This document shows positions 1-8,920 of a stretch of 64,000 nt of DNA, one piece after another. The position numbers and the translations under genes are program-made. The stretch comes from Granulicella aggregans. Its GTDB lineage: Bacteria > Acidobacteriota > Terriglobia > Terriglobales > Acidobacteriaceae. The notes beneath the pieces are model-generated. The model searched no databases and was not told where the DNA came from. It was given only the letters and a program-made list of their open reading frames with translations. The stretch lies in contig NZ_JAGSYE010000001.1 of the NCBI RefSeq assembly GCF_025685565.1, positions 930,001-994,000 on the forward strand. Direction: 5' to 3'. The stretch's first letter is position 1. Every line of letters begins with the position of its first letter.

Positions 1-51
1 GCCGGTGCTCCCTTTCCCTTGATGTCAGCGTCTACTTGAGTAGAGGTTTTT

Positions 52-999
52 ATGCTCAAGCACCTTGCATTCGTCTCCGTCCTCGTTACTGCCGCTGCAT
101 CAGCGTCTGCACAGACTGCTGATGCGACGGGCTCCACGGCCACCCAGGCACCGGCTCCTGTGGTTCGTGCGTACCAGGCCAATCCTGCCCTGCCACCCCC
201 GCCTACGGCTCCGGATGCGAACCAGGGGTCTTACTCACAGTCGGGTCAGGGGGCTAATCAGGGTCCATGGGACAGCCGCGGGCCGATGGCGCGGCGGTGG
301 CGGCAGAACCGTCAGGATGATGGGCAGGAGGCGATGCAGCGTCCGGCTCCGATTGTGGACACGCAGCCGGTTGCGGGAGTTTGGCTGCGTTCGCGGTCGA
401 CAGCCGTGGTGAGGACGATCTCGGCTACGCCGCAGGGGACGGAGGTGCGGCTGGAGAAGGGTGTGCTGAATGTGAACGTGCATCATCCGTCGCAGCACAT
501 CGAGATCCTGGTCGACCTGCCGGGCGGGCAGACTTCCCTGCTGAAGGATGGGCTGTATACGTTCAACGCGGACACGAACACGGTTCGCGTGCTGCGGGGA
601 GAGGCTGCGGCGTTTCCGAATGGGTTGAAGACGGTCGCCGCGGATGCTAAGGGCCGTGAGAAGGGCATCAAGGTGAAGGAAGACCATCAGCTCTCGTTTG
701 TGGCTTCGACGGTGCCGGGGGCGGACCGGATCAAGGCTGTGGATGCTTATCCGTATGAGCTGGCGACAGACCTGCTGCCGGCAGGTGGAGAGGGGCGGCA
801 GTATGCGGACGTCTCCGGGGAGGATGGGCCTTATGGGTATCCGTACTATGCGGGTGTCTATCCGTATGGCTACTATCCGGGCTTTTATCCGGGGTACTGG
901 GGATATGGGTATCCGTATGGGTATGGGATCGGGATTGCGTACTACGGTGGATTTGGTGGATATCGGGGCGGGTACTACCGGGGTGGGTTCCGGCGGTAA
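52..999 (+). CDS. Secreted FecR-like protein with Tyr/Gly/Pro-rich tail
   Basis: The 315-residue product begins with a signal peptide (about residues 1-20, ending ASA-QT). A Pro/Gln/Gly-rich low-complexity segment (about 25-95) follows, then a beta-rich segment (about 105-235) containing VEILVDLPGGQ-like and TVRVLRGEAA-like stretches that resemble the FecR fold. The last ~60 residues are almost entirely Tyr, Gly and Pro (YPYGYYPGFYPGYWGYG). A FecR-like domain suggests a surface or regulatory role, but no sigma factor or TonB receptor is adjacent, so the function is unknown. The ATG at 52 is followed directly by the signal peptide. Confidence 0.8.
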   Translation: MLKHLAFVSVLVTAAASASAQTADATGSTATQAPAPVVRAYQANPALPPPPTAPDANQGSYSQSGQGANQGPWDSRGPMARRWRQNRQDDGQEAMQRPAPIVDTQPVAGVWLRSRSTAVVRTISATPQGTEVRLEKGVLNVNVHHPSQHIEILVDLPGGQTSLLKDGLYTFNADTNTVRVLRGEAAAFPNGLKTVAADAKGREKGIKVKEDHQLSFVASTVPGADRIKAVDAYPYELATDLLPAGGEGRQYADVSGEDGPYGYPYYAGVYPYGYYPGFYPGYWGYGYPYGYGIGIAYYGGFGGYRGGYYRGGFRR

Positions 1000-1025
1000 G
1001 TAGAACGTTCGTGCTTCGAACGAAT

Positions 1026-1192
1026 GCCCCACCTTCACGACGGCATCATCGTCGCGAAGGTGGGGCATACTTGTTGGCGTTTTACGTCCCACCCATCGCG
1101 AGAGACAAAGGCGCGATGGATGGGGCACCCGAACTTGGGCGGGAGCCAATGCGGGGGTCTCTCCACTGCGCTTCGCTTCGGTCGAGATGACG
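1026..1192. repeat. Intergenic repeat tract: hairpin A-variant, A, B
   Basis: The gap between the FecR-like gene and hemB holds three elements. At 1026-1067 an A-variant hairpin has arms CCCCACCTTC and GAAGGTGGGG. A standard A element lies at 1086-1131, with arms CCATCGCG and CGCGATGG inside the constant flanks CCCA and TGGGGCACCC. A short B element lies at 1148-1192, from AATGCGGGGGTCTCTCCAC to GTCGAGATGACG. Confidence 0.9.
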
Positions 1193-1232
1193 CTTCTTGG
1201 GGGTGGCTGTGCGGCGGCGATAGACTGGAGGG

Positions 1233-2222
1233 ATGAATTTTCCAGTTACGCGGTTGAGGCGGTTGAGGAAGACGGAGGCGATGCGGTCGCTGGTGAGGGA
1301 GACGCATCTGCGGCCGGAGATGCTGATCTATCCGCTGTTCGTGTGCCCGGGTGAGGGTGTACGGAAGCCGATCTCGTCGATGCCGGGGGTCTTCAATCTC
1401 TCGGTGGACGAGGCGGTGAAGGAGGCGGCGGAGTGTGCGGCTCTGGGGATTGGTGGGGTGCTGCTGTTCGGTCTGCCCGACGCTAAGGACGAGCAGGGCT
1501 CGGGTGCTTGGGACGCGGATGGAATTACGCAGCGGGCGCTTCGCGCCATGAAGGCGGATCGGCGGCTGGACTCGCTGGTGCTGATTGCGGATGTCTGTCT
1601 GTGTGAGTACACGTCGCATGGGCACTGTGGGTTGATTGCCAGAGACGGCGAGCATTATGCGATTGAGAATGATTCGAGTGTGGCGCTGATTGCCAAGGCG
1701 GCGGCTTCGCTGGCGGTGGCAGGGGCGGACATTGTTGCTCCTTCGGACATGATGGATGGCCGGGTTGAGGCGATCCGGGCGGCGCTCGATGCGGCGGGCA
1801 GGCAGGACACGCCGATCATGAGCTATGCGGCGAAGTTCGCTTCGGCGTTCTATGGGCCATTTCGTGAAGCAGCGGATTCGGCGCCGCAGTTTGGAGACCG
1901 CAAGACGTACCAGATGGATGGGGCGAATATCCGCGAGGCGATGCGCGAGATCGACCAGGATGTGGCTGAGGGGGCGGACATGCTGCTGATGAAGCCGGCT
2001 ATGCCGTATCTGGATGTGGTGAGGGCGGCTAGGGAGCGGTTTGATCTGCCGATGGGGGCCTATCAGGTCTCGGGGGAGTACTCGATGCTGCATGCGGCGT
2101 TTGAGCGGGGGTGGCTGGAACGGGAGCGGGCGATGATGGAGTCGCTGCTGAGTATACGGAGGGCTGGAGCGGACTTTATCGTGACCTATTTTGCTACGGA
2201 TGCGGCGAAGGTGCTGGGGTGA
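1233..2222 (+). CDS. hemB: Delta-aminolevulinic acid dehydratase (porphobilinogen synthase)
   Basis: This enzyme condenses two 5-aminolevulinate molecules to porphobilinogen in the cytosol, an early step of haem and tetrapyrrole synthesis. The 329-residue length is typical. Visible signatures are the Schiff-base lysines K201 (SYAAKFAS) and K254 ([11 protein letters not shown]), and the zinc-type cysteine cluster C122/C124/C132 ([14 protein letters not shown]). The N-terminal [14 protein letters not shown] matches the family start, so the ATG at 1233 is chosen although the GGAGGG upstream is unusually close. It is transcribed alone, with hairpin repeats just after the stop codon. Confidence 0.97.
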   Translation: MNFPVTRLRRLRKTEAMRSLVRETHLRPEMLIYPLFVCPGEGVRKPISSMPGVFNLSVDEAVKEAAECAALGIGGVLLFGLPDAKDEQGSGAWDADGITQRALRAMKADRRLDSLVLIADVCLCEYTSHGHCGLIARDGEHYAIENDSSVALIAKAAASLAVAGADIVAPSDMMDGRVEAIRAALDAAGRQDTPIMSYAAKFASAFYGPFREAADSAPQFGDRKTYQMDGANIREAMREIDQDVAEGADMLLMKPAMPYLDVVRAARERFDLPMGAYQVSGEYSMLHAAFERGWLERERAMMESLLSIRRAGADFIVTYFATDAAKVLG

Positions 2223-2235
2223 GGTTGCTTTGCAG

Positions 2236-2424
2236 CCCACCCATGGCGAAAGGCGAGCCATGGGTGGGGCACCCAGATCAGTGGCTGAAAGGTTCGGGCG
2301 GTATGGGTGATTTGAAGTCGCTCGGGGTCCTTCGCTTCGCTCAGGATGACGGCAAGAACAAAAGCAATGGCAAAAGCGAAATGCGGGGGTCTCTCCACTC
2401 CGCTTCGCTCCGGTCGAGATGACG
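2236..2424. repeat. Intergenic repeat tract: A, C, B
   Basis: An A element (2236-2274, arms CCATGGC and GCCATGG) begins 14 nt after the hemB stop. A short C element (2281-2358) runs from GTGGCTGAAAGGTTCGGGCGG-type sequence to CTCAGGATGACGGCAAGAAC. A simple AAAAGCAATGGCAAAAGCG linker leads to a short B element (2379-2424), whose terminal GAGATGACG contains the start codon of the next gene. Confidence 0.9.
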
Positions 2425-4059
2425 ATCTCTTACAGATTAATTTGCGCAGTGGTGGCGGGCTCGCTCTTCAGTGCGGCGCTGATGCTGGGACAAGGCGCGC
2501 AGCGCGGGGCTGCGTCTGATCCTTACGCGGCGAAGCAAATGCATGATGCGATTGCGGCGGCGCAGGGTGGGGATGAGGCTCGGGCGATTGAGATCGTGCG
2601 GGGGCTGGTAGCGGCTCGGCCTCGGTTTGGGCCCGGGCTGAAGCTTGAGGGGATGCTGCTTGAGGATTCGGGCCAGGCGGGTGAGGCTGCGGAGGCGTAC
2701 GAGGCGGCGCTGAAGCTGGCGCCGAATGACGCGGAGTTGCTGCTGAAGGCTGGGTCGATGGAACTGGTCGCGGGTAAGGTGCAGCGGGCGGCGGAGTTGC
2801 TGAGGCGTCGGCTAAGGTTGGTGCCGGGCGATGAGGATGGCAGCTACTACCTGGCGCAGGCGCTGCATCTTGAAGGAGACAATGACGGCGCGGTCGCGGT
2901 GCTGAAGGCGGCGCTGAAGAAGGGTGCGGGGCATCCTGCGTCGTGGCAGAAGCTGGGGGAGCTGCTGTGCAGCGCGGGGCAGTATACCGAGGCGCTGACG
3001 TGGCTTGAGAAGGCGCAGAAGGCTGATGGTTCGCTGGCTCGGTTGCCGTTCGATCTGGCAGTGGCGCATTTTGGCTTGCAGAATCTGAAGGAGGCTGAGG
3101 CCGCTGCGGGTGAAGAGGCTCGGGCGCAGCCGGGGGATGTTGAGGACTTGATGCTGCTGGCGACGGTGCGGATCAAGCTGGGGGAGTATGCGGCTGCTGC
3201 TGAGGTGCTGCAGGGAGTGGTGAGTGCTCGGCCGAACGATGCGGCGGCGCTGGTGGCGTTGGGGCATTGCCAGGTGGAGCTGAAGGAGTTTCCGGCTGCG
3301 ATCGATACGCTGGGGCGGGCGTTGCAGGTCGATCCTACGCAGACTTTGAGCCACTTCTTTTTGTCGCGGGCTTATGCGGGGGTGGGTAAGACCGATGAGT
3401 CGCAGCATGAGATCGCGGTGTATCGCGAACTGCAGCAGCATCTGGCGTTTGCGCCGGGGGCGGCGGAGGCGAAGCGGAACGATCTGCTGCTGGCGCAGGC
3501 TCGGGGACTGATTGAGCAGGGGGATGAGGCCGGGGCGTTTCGGGTGTTCCAAGACGATGCGCGGGGGGTGACGGGGACTGTGGGGAGTCCGTGGGTGCTG
3601 GTGGGGTCGGTGTATCTGTCGATGGGGCGGGTTGAGGATGCGCAGCGGGTGTTTTTGAAGGCGCTGCAGGTGGACGCGAAGACGCCGGACGCGAATGCTT
3701 ATCTGGGGAATATGGCTTTGGAAGCCGGGGATCTCTCGCGGGCTGAGGGGTACTTCAACGCCGAGCGGGAGCGGGATGCCAACCATGTGTTCGCGACGGC
3801 GGGGCTGGGTGCGGTGCGGTATCGGCAGGGGAAGTGGCAGGAGGCGGCGGATCTGATCGCTCGGTCGAAGACTACCGATGCGACGCTTTTGTATTTGGAG
3901 TGCGATGCTTTGTTCCGACTGGGGTTGCGGGAAAAGGCTGTGTTGGTGGCGGAGGCGGTGGCTACGTATGGGCGTGGGAACGAGGCGGTGGGGCGGGCGC
4001 TGGACGGGTTGCTGCGACGGAATGGGGAAGAGACATTGGCGGTGCGGTTGGGGCGGTGA
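2419..4059 (+). CDS. Exported tetratricopeptide repeat (TPR) protein
   Basis: The 546-residue protein has a signal peptide (about 1-28, ending in LGQG) and then roughly a dozen TPR-like helical hairpins of 34 residues. Examples are AYEAALKLAPNDAELLLKAG, ALQVDPTQTLSHFFLSRAY and ALQVDAKTPDANAYLGNMAL. TPR arrays are protein-interaction scaffolds; the partner is unknown and no catalytic domain is visible. The ATG at 2419 lies within the last bases of a dispersed B repeat and has no clear Shine-Dalgarno. The signal peptide follows it immediately, which supports this start. An A hairpin starts about 10 nt after the stop. Confidence 0.85.
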   Translation: MTISYRLICAVVAGSLFSAALMLGQGAQRGAASDPYAAKQMHDAIAAAQGGDEARAIEIVRGLVAARPRFGPGLKLEGMLLEDSGQAGEAAEAYEAALKLAPNDAELLLKAGSMELVAGKVQRAAELLRRRLRLVPGDEDGSYYLAQALHLEGDNDGAVAVLKAALKKGAGHPASWQKLGELLCSAGQYTEALTWLEKAQKADGSLARLPFDLAVAHFGLQNLKEAEAAAGEEARAQPGDVEDLMLLATVRIKLGEYAAAAEVLQGVVSARPNDAAALVALGHCQVELKEFPAAIDTLGRALQVDPTQTLSHFFLSRAYAGVGKTDESQHEIAVYRELQQHLAFAPGAAEAKRNDLLLAQARGLIEQGDEAGAFRVFQDDARGVTGTVGSPWVLVGSVYLSMGRVEDAQRVFLKALQVDAKTPDANAYLGNMALEAGDLSRAEGYFNAERERDANHVFATAGLGAVRYRQGKWQEAADLIARSKTTDATLLYLECDALFRLGLREKAVLVAEAVATYGRGNEAVGRALDGLLRRNGEETLAVRLGR

Positions 4060-4069
4060 GTTTATGGCA

Positions 4070-4110
4070 GACCCACGCATCGCGATGAGGCCGCGATGCA
4101 TGGGGCACGG
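4070..4110. repeat. A-family hairpin between convergent genes
   Basis: Arms GCATCGCG and CGCGATGC surround the loop ATGAGGC. The element lies between the TPR gene stop and the stop of the convergent permease, where a bidirectional terminator would be expected. Confidence 0.85.
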
Positions 4111-4116
4111 ATTTGT

Positions 4117-6672
4117 CTACTCCGCGCGGAGGGCCTTTACGGGGTTGATGGAGGCTGCGCGCTGAGCGGGGATAATGCTGGCTAAGAAGGCGCAGAGGCT
4201 CAGGGCCAGGATGGAGCCGCAGAGGACTAGCGGGTCCCAGCCTTTGACTTGGTAGAGCTGGGCGGAGATGAGCTTTGCGCAGCCGATCGAGGCGGGGATC
4301 CCAATGGCGAGGCCGATGAGAATCTGCAGGAAGACTCCGCGCAGGACGAGGCGAACGATGTTCATGCGGTCCGCCCCGAGGGCCATGCGGACGCCGATCT
4401 CGCTGGTGCGGCGTTCGACGGTGTAGGCGGCTACGCCATATAACCCGACGGCGGCGAGGACGAGAGCGAGGATGCCCAGTAGGCCGACCATCTGGGCTAC
4501 TGCGCGTTGCTGGTCGAAGTTGGAGTCGACCTGCTCTTCGAGCGACTGAACGCTTAGGAGGGTGAAGTTGGGATCGACGTCGGCGAGGACGCGGCGGACC
4601 TGGGGTTCGAGGCCTTCCATGCTGCCGTGAATCTTGAGGACTGCGCCTTCGATGAAGTGGGTGCTGTCATCGATGGACTGCATGAGGGGATGGTCGTAGG
4701 TGACGCGCTGTGCCAGCGGCACGAAGAACATCGGGCGGACGGGATCGGTGCCGGCTAGGTCCTGGTACTTGGCGTCGCGGACGACGCCGATGATCTGGTA
4801 GGTCGCGCTGTACTTCGGCAGGTCGAGGCCGTAGAGAGCGCCTAGCGGCTCTTCGCCGGGCTTGAAGAAGCGCTTCACGAAGGCCTCGTTGACGACGGCG
4901 ACTTTTTGGGTGGAGGCGGTGTCCTGATCGGTGATGGAGCGGCCGCGAAGGATCTTCTGGCCCAGGGCCTCGAAGTAGCCGGCGTTGACGTGGTCCCATG
5001 AAGAGCCGACGGGATCGTTCATGTTGGGCATGCCGTGGCCCTGGCGGATGACGATCTCGCCCCAGTTGTCCTGCGTAGGCGTGTACTGCGCGAGGGCGGC
5101 TCGTTCGACGCCGGGAAGATGCGAGAGGCGGTCCTGCAGGTCGCGGTACATGGCGTCGAGTTTGGGTTGCGGGTAGGAGTTGTAGGGGGCGCTGAGGCTG
5201 ATGGTGACGCGGTGATCGGTCTCGTAGCCGAAGTCCTGATGCTGGAGCTTCTGCAGGCTGCGGGTGAGCAGGCCTGCGCCGGTGAGAAGGACGACGGAGA
5301 GCGTGGCTTGCAGGATGACGAGAGACTTCTGCGAGAGCGATGAGGAGTCTTTGGTGCTGCGGTTTGCGCCGCGCAGGGCTTCGGCGGGGTTGACGTGCGT
5401 GGCTAGCCACGCTGGAGCTGTGCCGAAGAGGACGCCGGTCAGAAGTGACAGCAGGAAGGCGAAGCCAAGGACGGGCAGCGACGGGGTGGCGTCGATGGGG
5501 ACGTAGTGGGCTCCGCGGAAGGCGAGGGCTACGATGACTTTCACGCCGAGGAAGGCCACGGCGAGGCCGAGCAGGCCGCCCATGATGGAGAGCACGAGGC
5601 TCTCGGTCAAAGACTGGCGGACGAGGCGTTGGCGCGAGCCTCCTAGTGCGAGGCGGACGGAGGTTTGTGTCCGGCGCGAGGCTCCGCGTGCGAGCAGGAG
5701 GTTGGCGATGTTGGCGCAGGCGATGAGCAGGACGAGGCTGCAGACGGCGAGAAGGATATTCAGGCTGGCTGCGTAGTTGGCCTTCATCACGCCTACGCCT
5801 GCGCCGGCGGGGACGACGTTGATCTTCTGCTTGGGGAGCTGCTGCTTGACGCCTTCCATCCACTCGGCGGGGAAGCCGCTTTCGTTGACGAGCCATCCGC
5901 GCAGGAGGTTGGTGAGCTTGTCGGGTAGGGCTGCAGGACTTGCGCCGGGTTTCAACCGGCCGATGACGCGGACCCAGGCCTGGAAGCGGTGGAGGATGGA
6001 GTTGCTGCCGGTGATGACGGGCTCCTGGTTGAGGGGGACCCAGAGGGATGGTGGATCGCTGCGGAGGGTCTCGCCGAAGAAGCCGGGTGGGGTGATGCCG
6101 ACGATGGTGAAGGGGTGGTCGTTGAGGATGAAGGTGGAGCCGAGGATGTGGGGGTCGGAGCCGTACTCCTGCTGCCAGGTGCGGTAGCTGAGCATGGCTA
6201 CGGGCGCGGAGTTGGGCTGGTCGTCGGTGGCGGTGATGGTGCGACCGGTGAAGGCGCTGACGCCGAAGGTGGAGAAGTAGTTGCCGGAGACGTACTCGCC
6301 GCGCAGGGGCTTGGCGATGTGGTCGCTCTCGCCACGGCGGGCGCTGAACTGGGCTCCGCCGGCCTGGAAGGCTGCGAGCTCTTCGAACTCGGGCGTGTTC
6401 TGCTGCATGCGGAGATAGAAGGGGTAGGAGAACATGCCCCAGTTGTCCTGTGGGCTGCCTTCGACGCAGCAGTCCTGGCCGTCGCCGACGCGGTAGAGGC
6501 GCGCGGGGTCGACGCCGGGCAGGGACTTCAGCATGACGGTGTGGATGAGCGAGAAGATGGCCGTGGTCGCACCGATGCCGAGGGCCAGGGTGAGCATGGC
6601 GGTGAGGGTGAAGACGGGAGAGAGACGCATTTGGCGGATCGCGTAGGCGATGTCCTGGCGCAGGGTTTGCAT
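4117..6672 (-). CDS. ADOP-family ABC transporter permease (MacB/FtsX-like)
   Basis: The product is 851 residues from the ATG at 6672 (MQTLRQDIAYAIRQM). Upstream in-frame codons look non-native, and AGAGGG precedes this ATG. The layout is an N-terminal membrane segment (TLTAMLTLALGIGATTAIFS), a periplasmic MacB-PCD-like domain, an FtsX segment with membrane helices at about 335-445 (LLAVCSLVLLIACANIANLLL), a second periplasmic domain, and a C-terminal FtsX domain ending INPVKALRAE. This duplicated architecture matches the acidobacterial ADOP permeases. It lacks the cytoplasmic N-terminal prefix seen in the other ADOP gene of this window, and no ATPase is adjacent. The substrate is unknown. Confidence 0.92.
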   Translation of the reverse strand: MQTLRQDIAYAIRQMRLSPVFTLTAMLTLALGIGATTAIFSLIHTVMLKSLPGVDPARLYRVGDGQDCCVEGSPQDNWGMFSYPFYLRMQQNTPEFEELAAFQAGGAQFSARRGESDHIAKPLRGEYVSGNYFSTFGVSAFTGRTITATDDQPNSAPVAMLSYRTWQQEYGSDPHILGSTFILNDHPFTIVGITPPGFFGETLRSDPPSLWVPLNQEPVITGSNSILHRFQAWVRVIGRLKPGASPAALPDKLTNLLRGWLVNESGFPAEWMEGVKQQLPKQKINVVPAGAGVGVMKANYAASLNILLAVCSLVLLIACANIANLLLARGASRRTQTSVRLALGGSRQRLVRQSLTESLVLSIMGGLLGLAVAFLGVKVIVALAFRGAHYVPIDATPSLPVLGFAFLLSLLTGVLFGTAPAWLATHVNPAEALRGANRSTKDSSSLSQKSLVILQATLSVVLLTGAGLLTRSLQKLQHQDFGYETDHRVTISLSAPYNSYPQPKLDAMYRDLQDRLSHLPGVERAALAQYTPTQDNWGEIVIRQGHGMPNMNDPVGSSWDHVNAGYFEALGQKILRGRSITDQDTASTQKVAVVNEAFVKRFFKPGEEPLGALYGLDLPKYSATYQIIGVVRDAKYQDLAGTDPVRPMFFVPLAQRVTYDHPLMQSIDDSTHFIEGAVLKIHGSMEGLEPQVRRVLADVDPNFTLLSVQSLEEQVDSNFDQQRAVAQMVGLLGILALVLAAVGLYGVAAYTVERRTSEIGVRMALGADRMNIVRLVLRGVFLQILIGLAIGIPASIGCAKLISAQLYQVKGWDPLVLCGSILALSLCAFLASIIPAQRAASINPVKALRAE

Positions 6673-7125
6673 GGGTGGCCCTCTGCGAGGATCTACGGCG
6701 GGAGGGCGGGGATTGTTCCCTGGGGAATTAGAAATGTTCTGCTTACTTGAGGAGTGTGCGGATGGGTGTCTTCGTTCCATCGGTGCCGATGGGCGCGCTT
6801 CTCAGAACTCAGCCTGCGTGGCAGAGCGTCTTTGGTCGTATTGCGCTATCGAACTCGCCCGAAATCTCCGTCGTTAGTACGTTCTTCAATTCCTGTCAGT
6901 AAATTCCATGACTGAGGAAACCGGATCGAGGATCCCGTCTAAAAAGGCATAAGTGGAGCCAATTTCTAATGTAGTGAGCGAATCCGGGTCACCTTGTGAC
7001 CGAACGGGGCATTACCGATTGACATGGTCTCTCTCAGTTGTCCGGCTAAAATAGCCGGAGCGGTGTGGATTTGCCGCCGCCGCGCATGCAAAGGTATATC
7101 ATCAGCGAATCGCGAGAGTCTGGAA
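6673..7125. other. Gene-poor spacer with two small palindromes
   Basis: No credible gene is visible in these 453 nt and base composition falls relative to the surroundings. There are two perfect hairpins: GGTCAC/GTGACC around CTT (6987-7001), and TCCGGCTA/TAGCCGGA around AAA (7041-7059). None of the window's dispersed repeats is present. Confidence 0.6.
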
Positions 7126-8604
7126 TCACAGCTTTTTGCTTAGCGCAGACATCAGTTCCTTCAACAGGTCGAGTGACTGCTTAGAGGAATCATCCCCCTC
7201 ACTAGTCGCCGCAGTTGCAGCTACGGGGCTGGCTGTTCCACTCATAAAGGTCGTTAGAACTGCTTTCCGCTGCTCATCATTTACTAGCGAACTCTTGAAC
7301 GCGACATAGAATTTGCGGACCATGAATTCGTCCGTTTGGGCCACGAGCACCTGTTCATAGCGAGCCTTGTATAGGCTCCCCAGATATCTAAGAAGGGCAA
7401 GGAAAAACGTCGAGACGACGATACCTAAGCCTAGCCGCTTAATGAGCTCGGCTGTCCGGTTGGTCGGCTCTTGAATCGATTTCTGCGCTGAATCGATCAA
7501 CGGTTTCATGTCGCTCAGGATCGCCTTGAGCTGATTTTGTGTCCCAACTTGATTTTCGATAAGGGACGAAAGACTTCTCTGAACGTCAATGAGGTGGTCT
7601 CTATAGCTAATTTCCTGCTTCCCCCCGGACTTGATTGCCCTTGAAGCTGTTTCTAGCGCGTCCATTACCGACTGCAGAGGAGCGTCATTCGCCACTGCCG
7701 TCGTGAGATCGTTGTCGAGAACCTTCTTGATGTCAGAATTATCAGGACCGGCGTCGGTAGCTTCGAGTTGCTTGATTATGGGCAGAATGTTCTTCTCAAA
7801 TCGAGGATTGCTGACGCGCATGTCTAGCAGGAAAAGATCCTGTGTGAGTTGGCTCGTGTCTTGACGTATGTCTGCCAGTATCTTAGCGGACCCGGCGGAC
7901 GACTCATTCACAAGAATGTAGCCGAAATAAACAACTGCTGATGAAAAGAAAAGGGCCGCCACCACCGTTGCACCGAGGAAATAACGTGCTTCCACCTCAA
8001 CCCGATGCCTGCGCTGATCAATTGCCTGGAGAAGGAAAGGTATGTAGTCCAATCCAAATTTCTCGTCTTCATCTCCCTTAGGCAAAACCGTTGAGAGGCT
8101 AGTCAGGAATTTCTCAGAATTAAAGATTGCAAGGACACCCGCTTGAATCTCTTCGTCTTCGATCGGCTTGACTTCCAGAGGATTAAACAAGTTCGGCAGG
8201 AAAACACTTGCAAGAACAAGGCCCACGAGGGTCTCGATTATTCCGGAGATAAAGCCGAGGGGAAGAAGTCCCTGACTAAATATGGCAACAGCTTGAATCA
8301 CCAACATCCAACGCGTGAGTCGAGTTGCCAATCGAATCCGTGAGCTGTCGAAGCGCTTCGGAATCAGCCGAGGGAGAAGCATCGCGATGACAAGGAGAAC
8401 TATGGCCGAGACGAGATTAACGAGTCTGTAATTCACATAGAACATCTCGTACCACGGCACGAATGCCAGGGCGAAAAAGGACACAGAATTATGAGGCGTC
8501 AGCACGTTTATCGCTCCCTCAAAACCAGAAGAATTCGAGCAACATCGCTGCTGCTCAATGGAACCTCTTAGCATCTGGATGTGTTCGATCTTAGCGCACA
8601 TCAC
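7126..8604 (-). CDS. Orphan multi-pass membrane protein, low GC
   Basis: I do not recognise the family. The 492-residue reading (GTG at 8604) contains probable membrane segments at about 62-80, 98-139, 208-232 and 391-412. Between the last two lies a long soluble, helical, charged segment (about 235-388). The C-terminal ~80 residues are soluble and end in a Leu/Lys-rich helix. The start is uncertain: ATG codons at 8601 and 8445 (residue 54) are alternatives. Base composition and codon choice are visibly more AT-rich than neighbouring genes, and both flanks are gene-poor, which suggests recent acquisition. The layout (membrane pair, helical stalk, membrane, cytosolic tail) would suit a sensor or defence-type membrane protein, but no diagnostic motif supports that. 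Confidence 0.75.
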   Translation of the reverse strand: MMCAKIEHIQMLRGSIEQQRCCSNSSGFEGAINVLTPHNSVSFFALAFVPWYEMFYVNYRLVNLVSAIVLLVIAMLLPRLIPKRFDSSRIRLATRLTRWMLVIQAVAIFSQGLLPLGFISGIIETLVGLVLASVFLPNLFNPLEVKPIEDEEIQAGVLAIFNSEKFLTSLSTVLPKGDEDEKFGLDYIPFLLQAIDQRRHRVEVEARYFLGATVVAALFFSSAVVYFGYILVNESSAGSAKILADIRQDTSQLTQDLFLLDMRVSNPRFEKNILPIIKQLEATDAGPDNSDIKKVLDNDLTTAVANDAPLQSVMDALETASRAIKSGGKQEISYRDHLIDVQRSLSSLIENQVGTQNQLKAILSDMKPLIDSAQKSIQEPTNRTAELIKRLGLGIVVSTFFLALLRYLGSLYKARYEQVLVAQTDEFMVRKFYVAFKSSLVNDEQRKAVLTTFMSGTASPVAATAATSEGDDSSKQSLDLLKELMSALSKKL

Positions 8605-8920
8605 CGTGGTCAGGCAGGCGGTGGAGAAGAAGGGCCCGGAGATCGGCGGCGCGGCTTTAAGCCGAGACCTCGCGCTTCATTGTACGAAAGCACTCGACGG
8701 AGAATGCAAAGGTGCGCTGTATGAGCGTGCGAGCCGATTTGCGAGAGTGCCAAGGAGGTCTATTGCAAACATTGGCCCTGGGATGCCCGCGGGGTGTCCG
8801 AGACAGCTAAACTTTGGCTATACGAAACGGCGCTGGATAGATTCCCATAGGTCGTTTCACTTTATCTCGAAATTCAACTGGACGAGGCCCAAACACTCGG
8901 CGGAGTTAATATGCGAGCTT
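8605..8920. other. Gene-poor spacer beside the low-GC membrane gene
   Basis: Nothing recognisable is seen in these 316 nt: no repeat-family member, no tRNA and no convincing gene. Together with the spacer at 6673-7125 it frames the low-GC gene. Confidence 0.5.

Noticed and set aside
1024..1236. Small frame encoding RETKARWMGHP-like peptide, and its many relatives in other gaps
   Set aside because: These are translations of A and B repeats. They recur because the repeats recur, not because a peptide family is conserved; ribosome binding sites are missing.
1035..2261. Long frame antisense to hemB, beginning in a hairpin repeat
   Set aside because: Shadow of hemB; no domain or ribosome binding site.
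7041..7059. Hairpin TCCGGCTA/TAGCCGGA as terminator of the low-GC gene
   Set aside because: It lies downstream of that gene's stop on the minus strand, but the T-run is lacking and the stem is only 8 bp; kept as a palindrome in the spacer entry.
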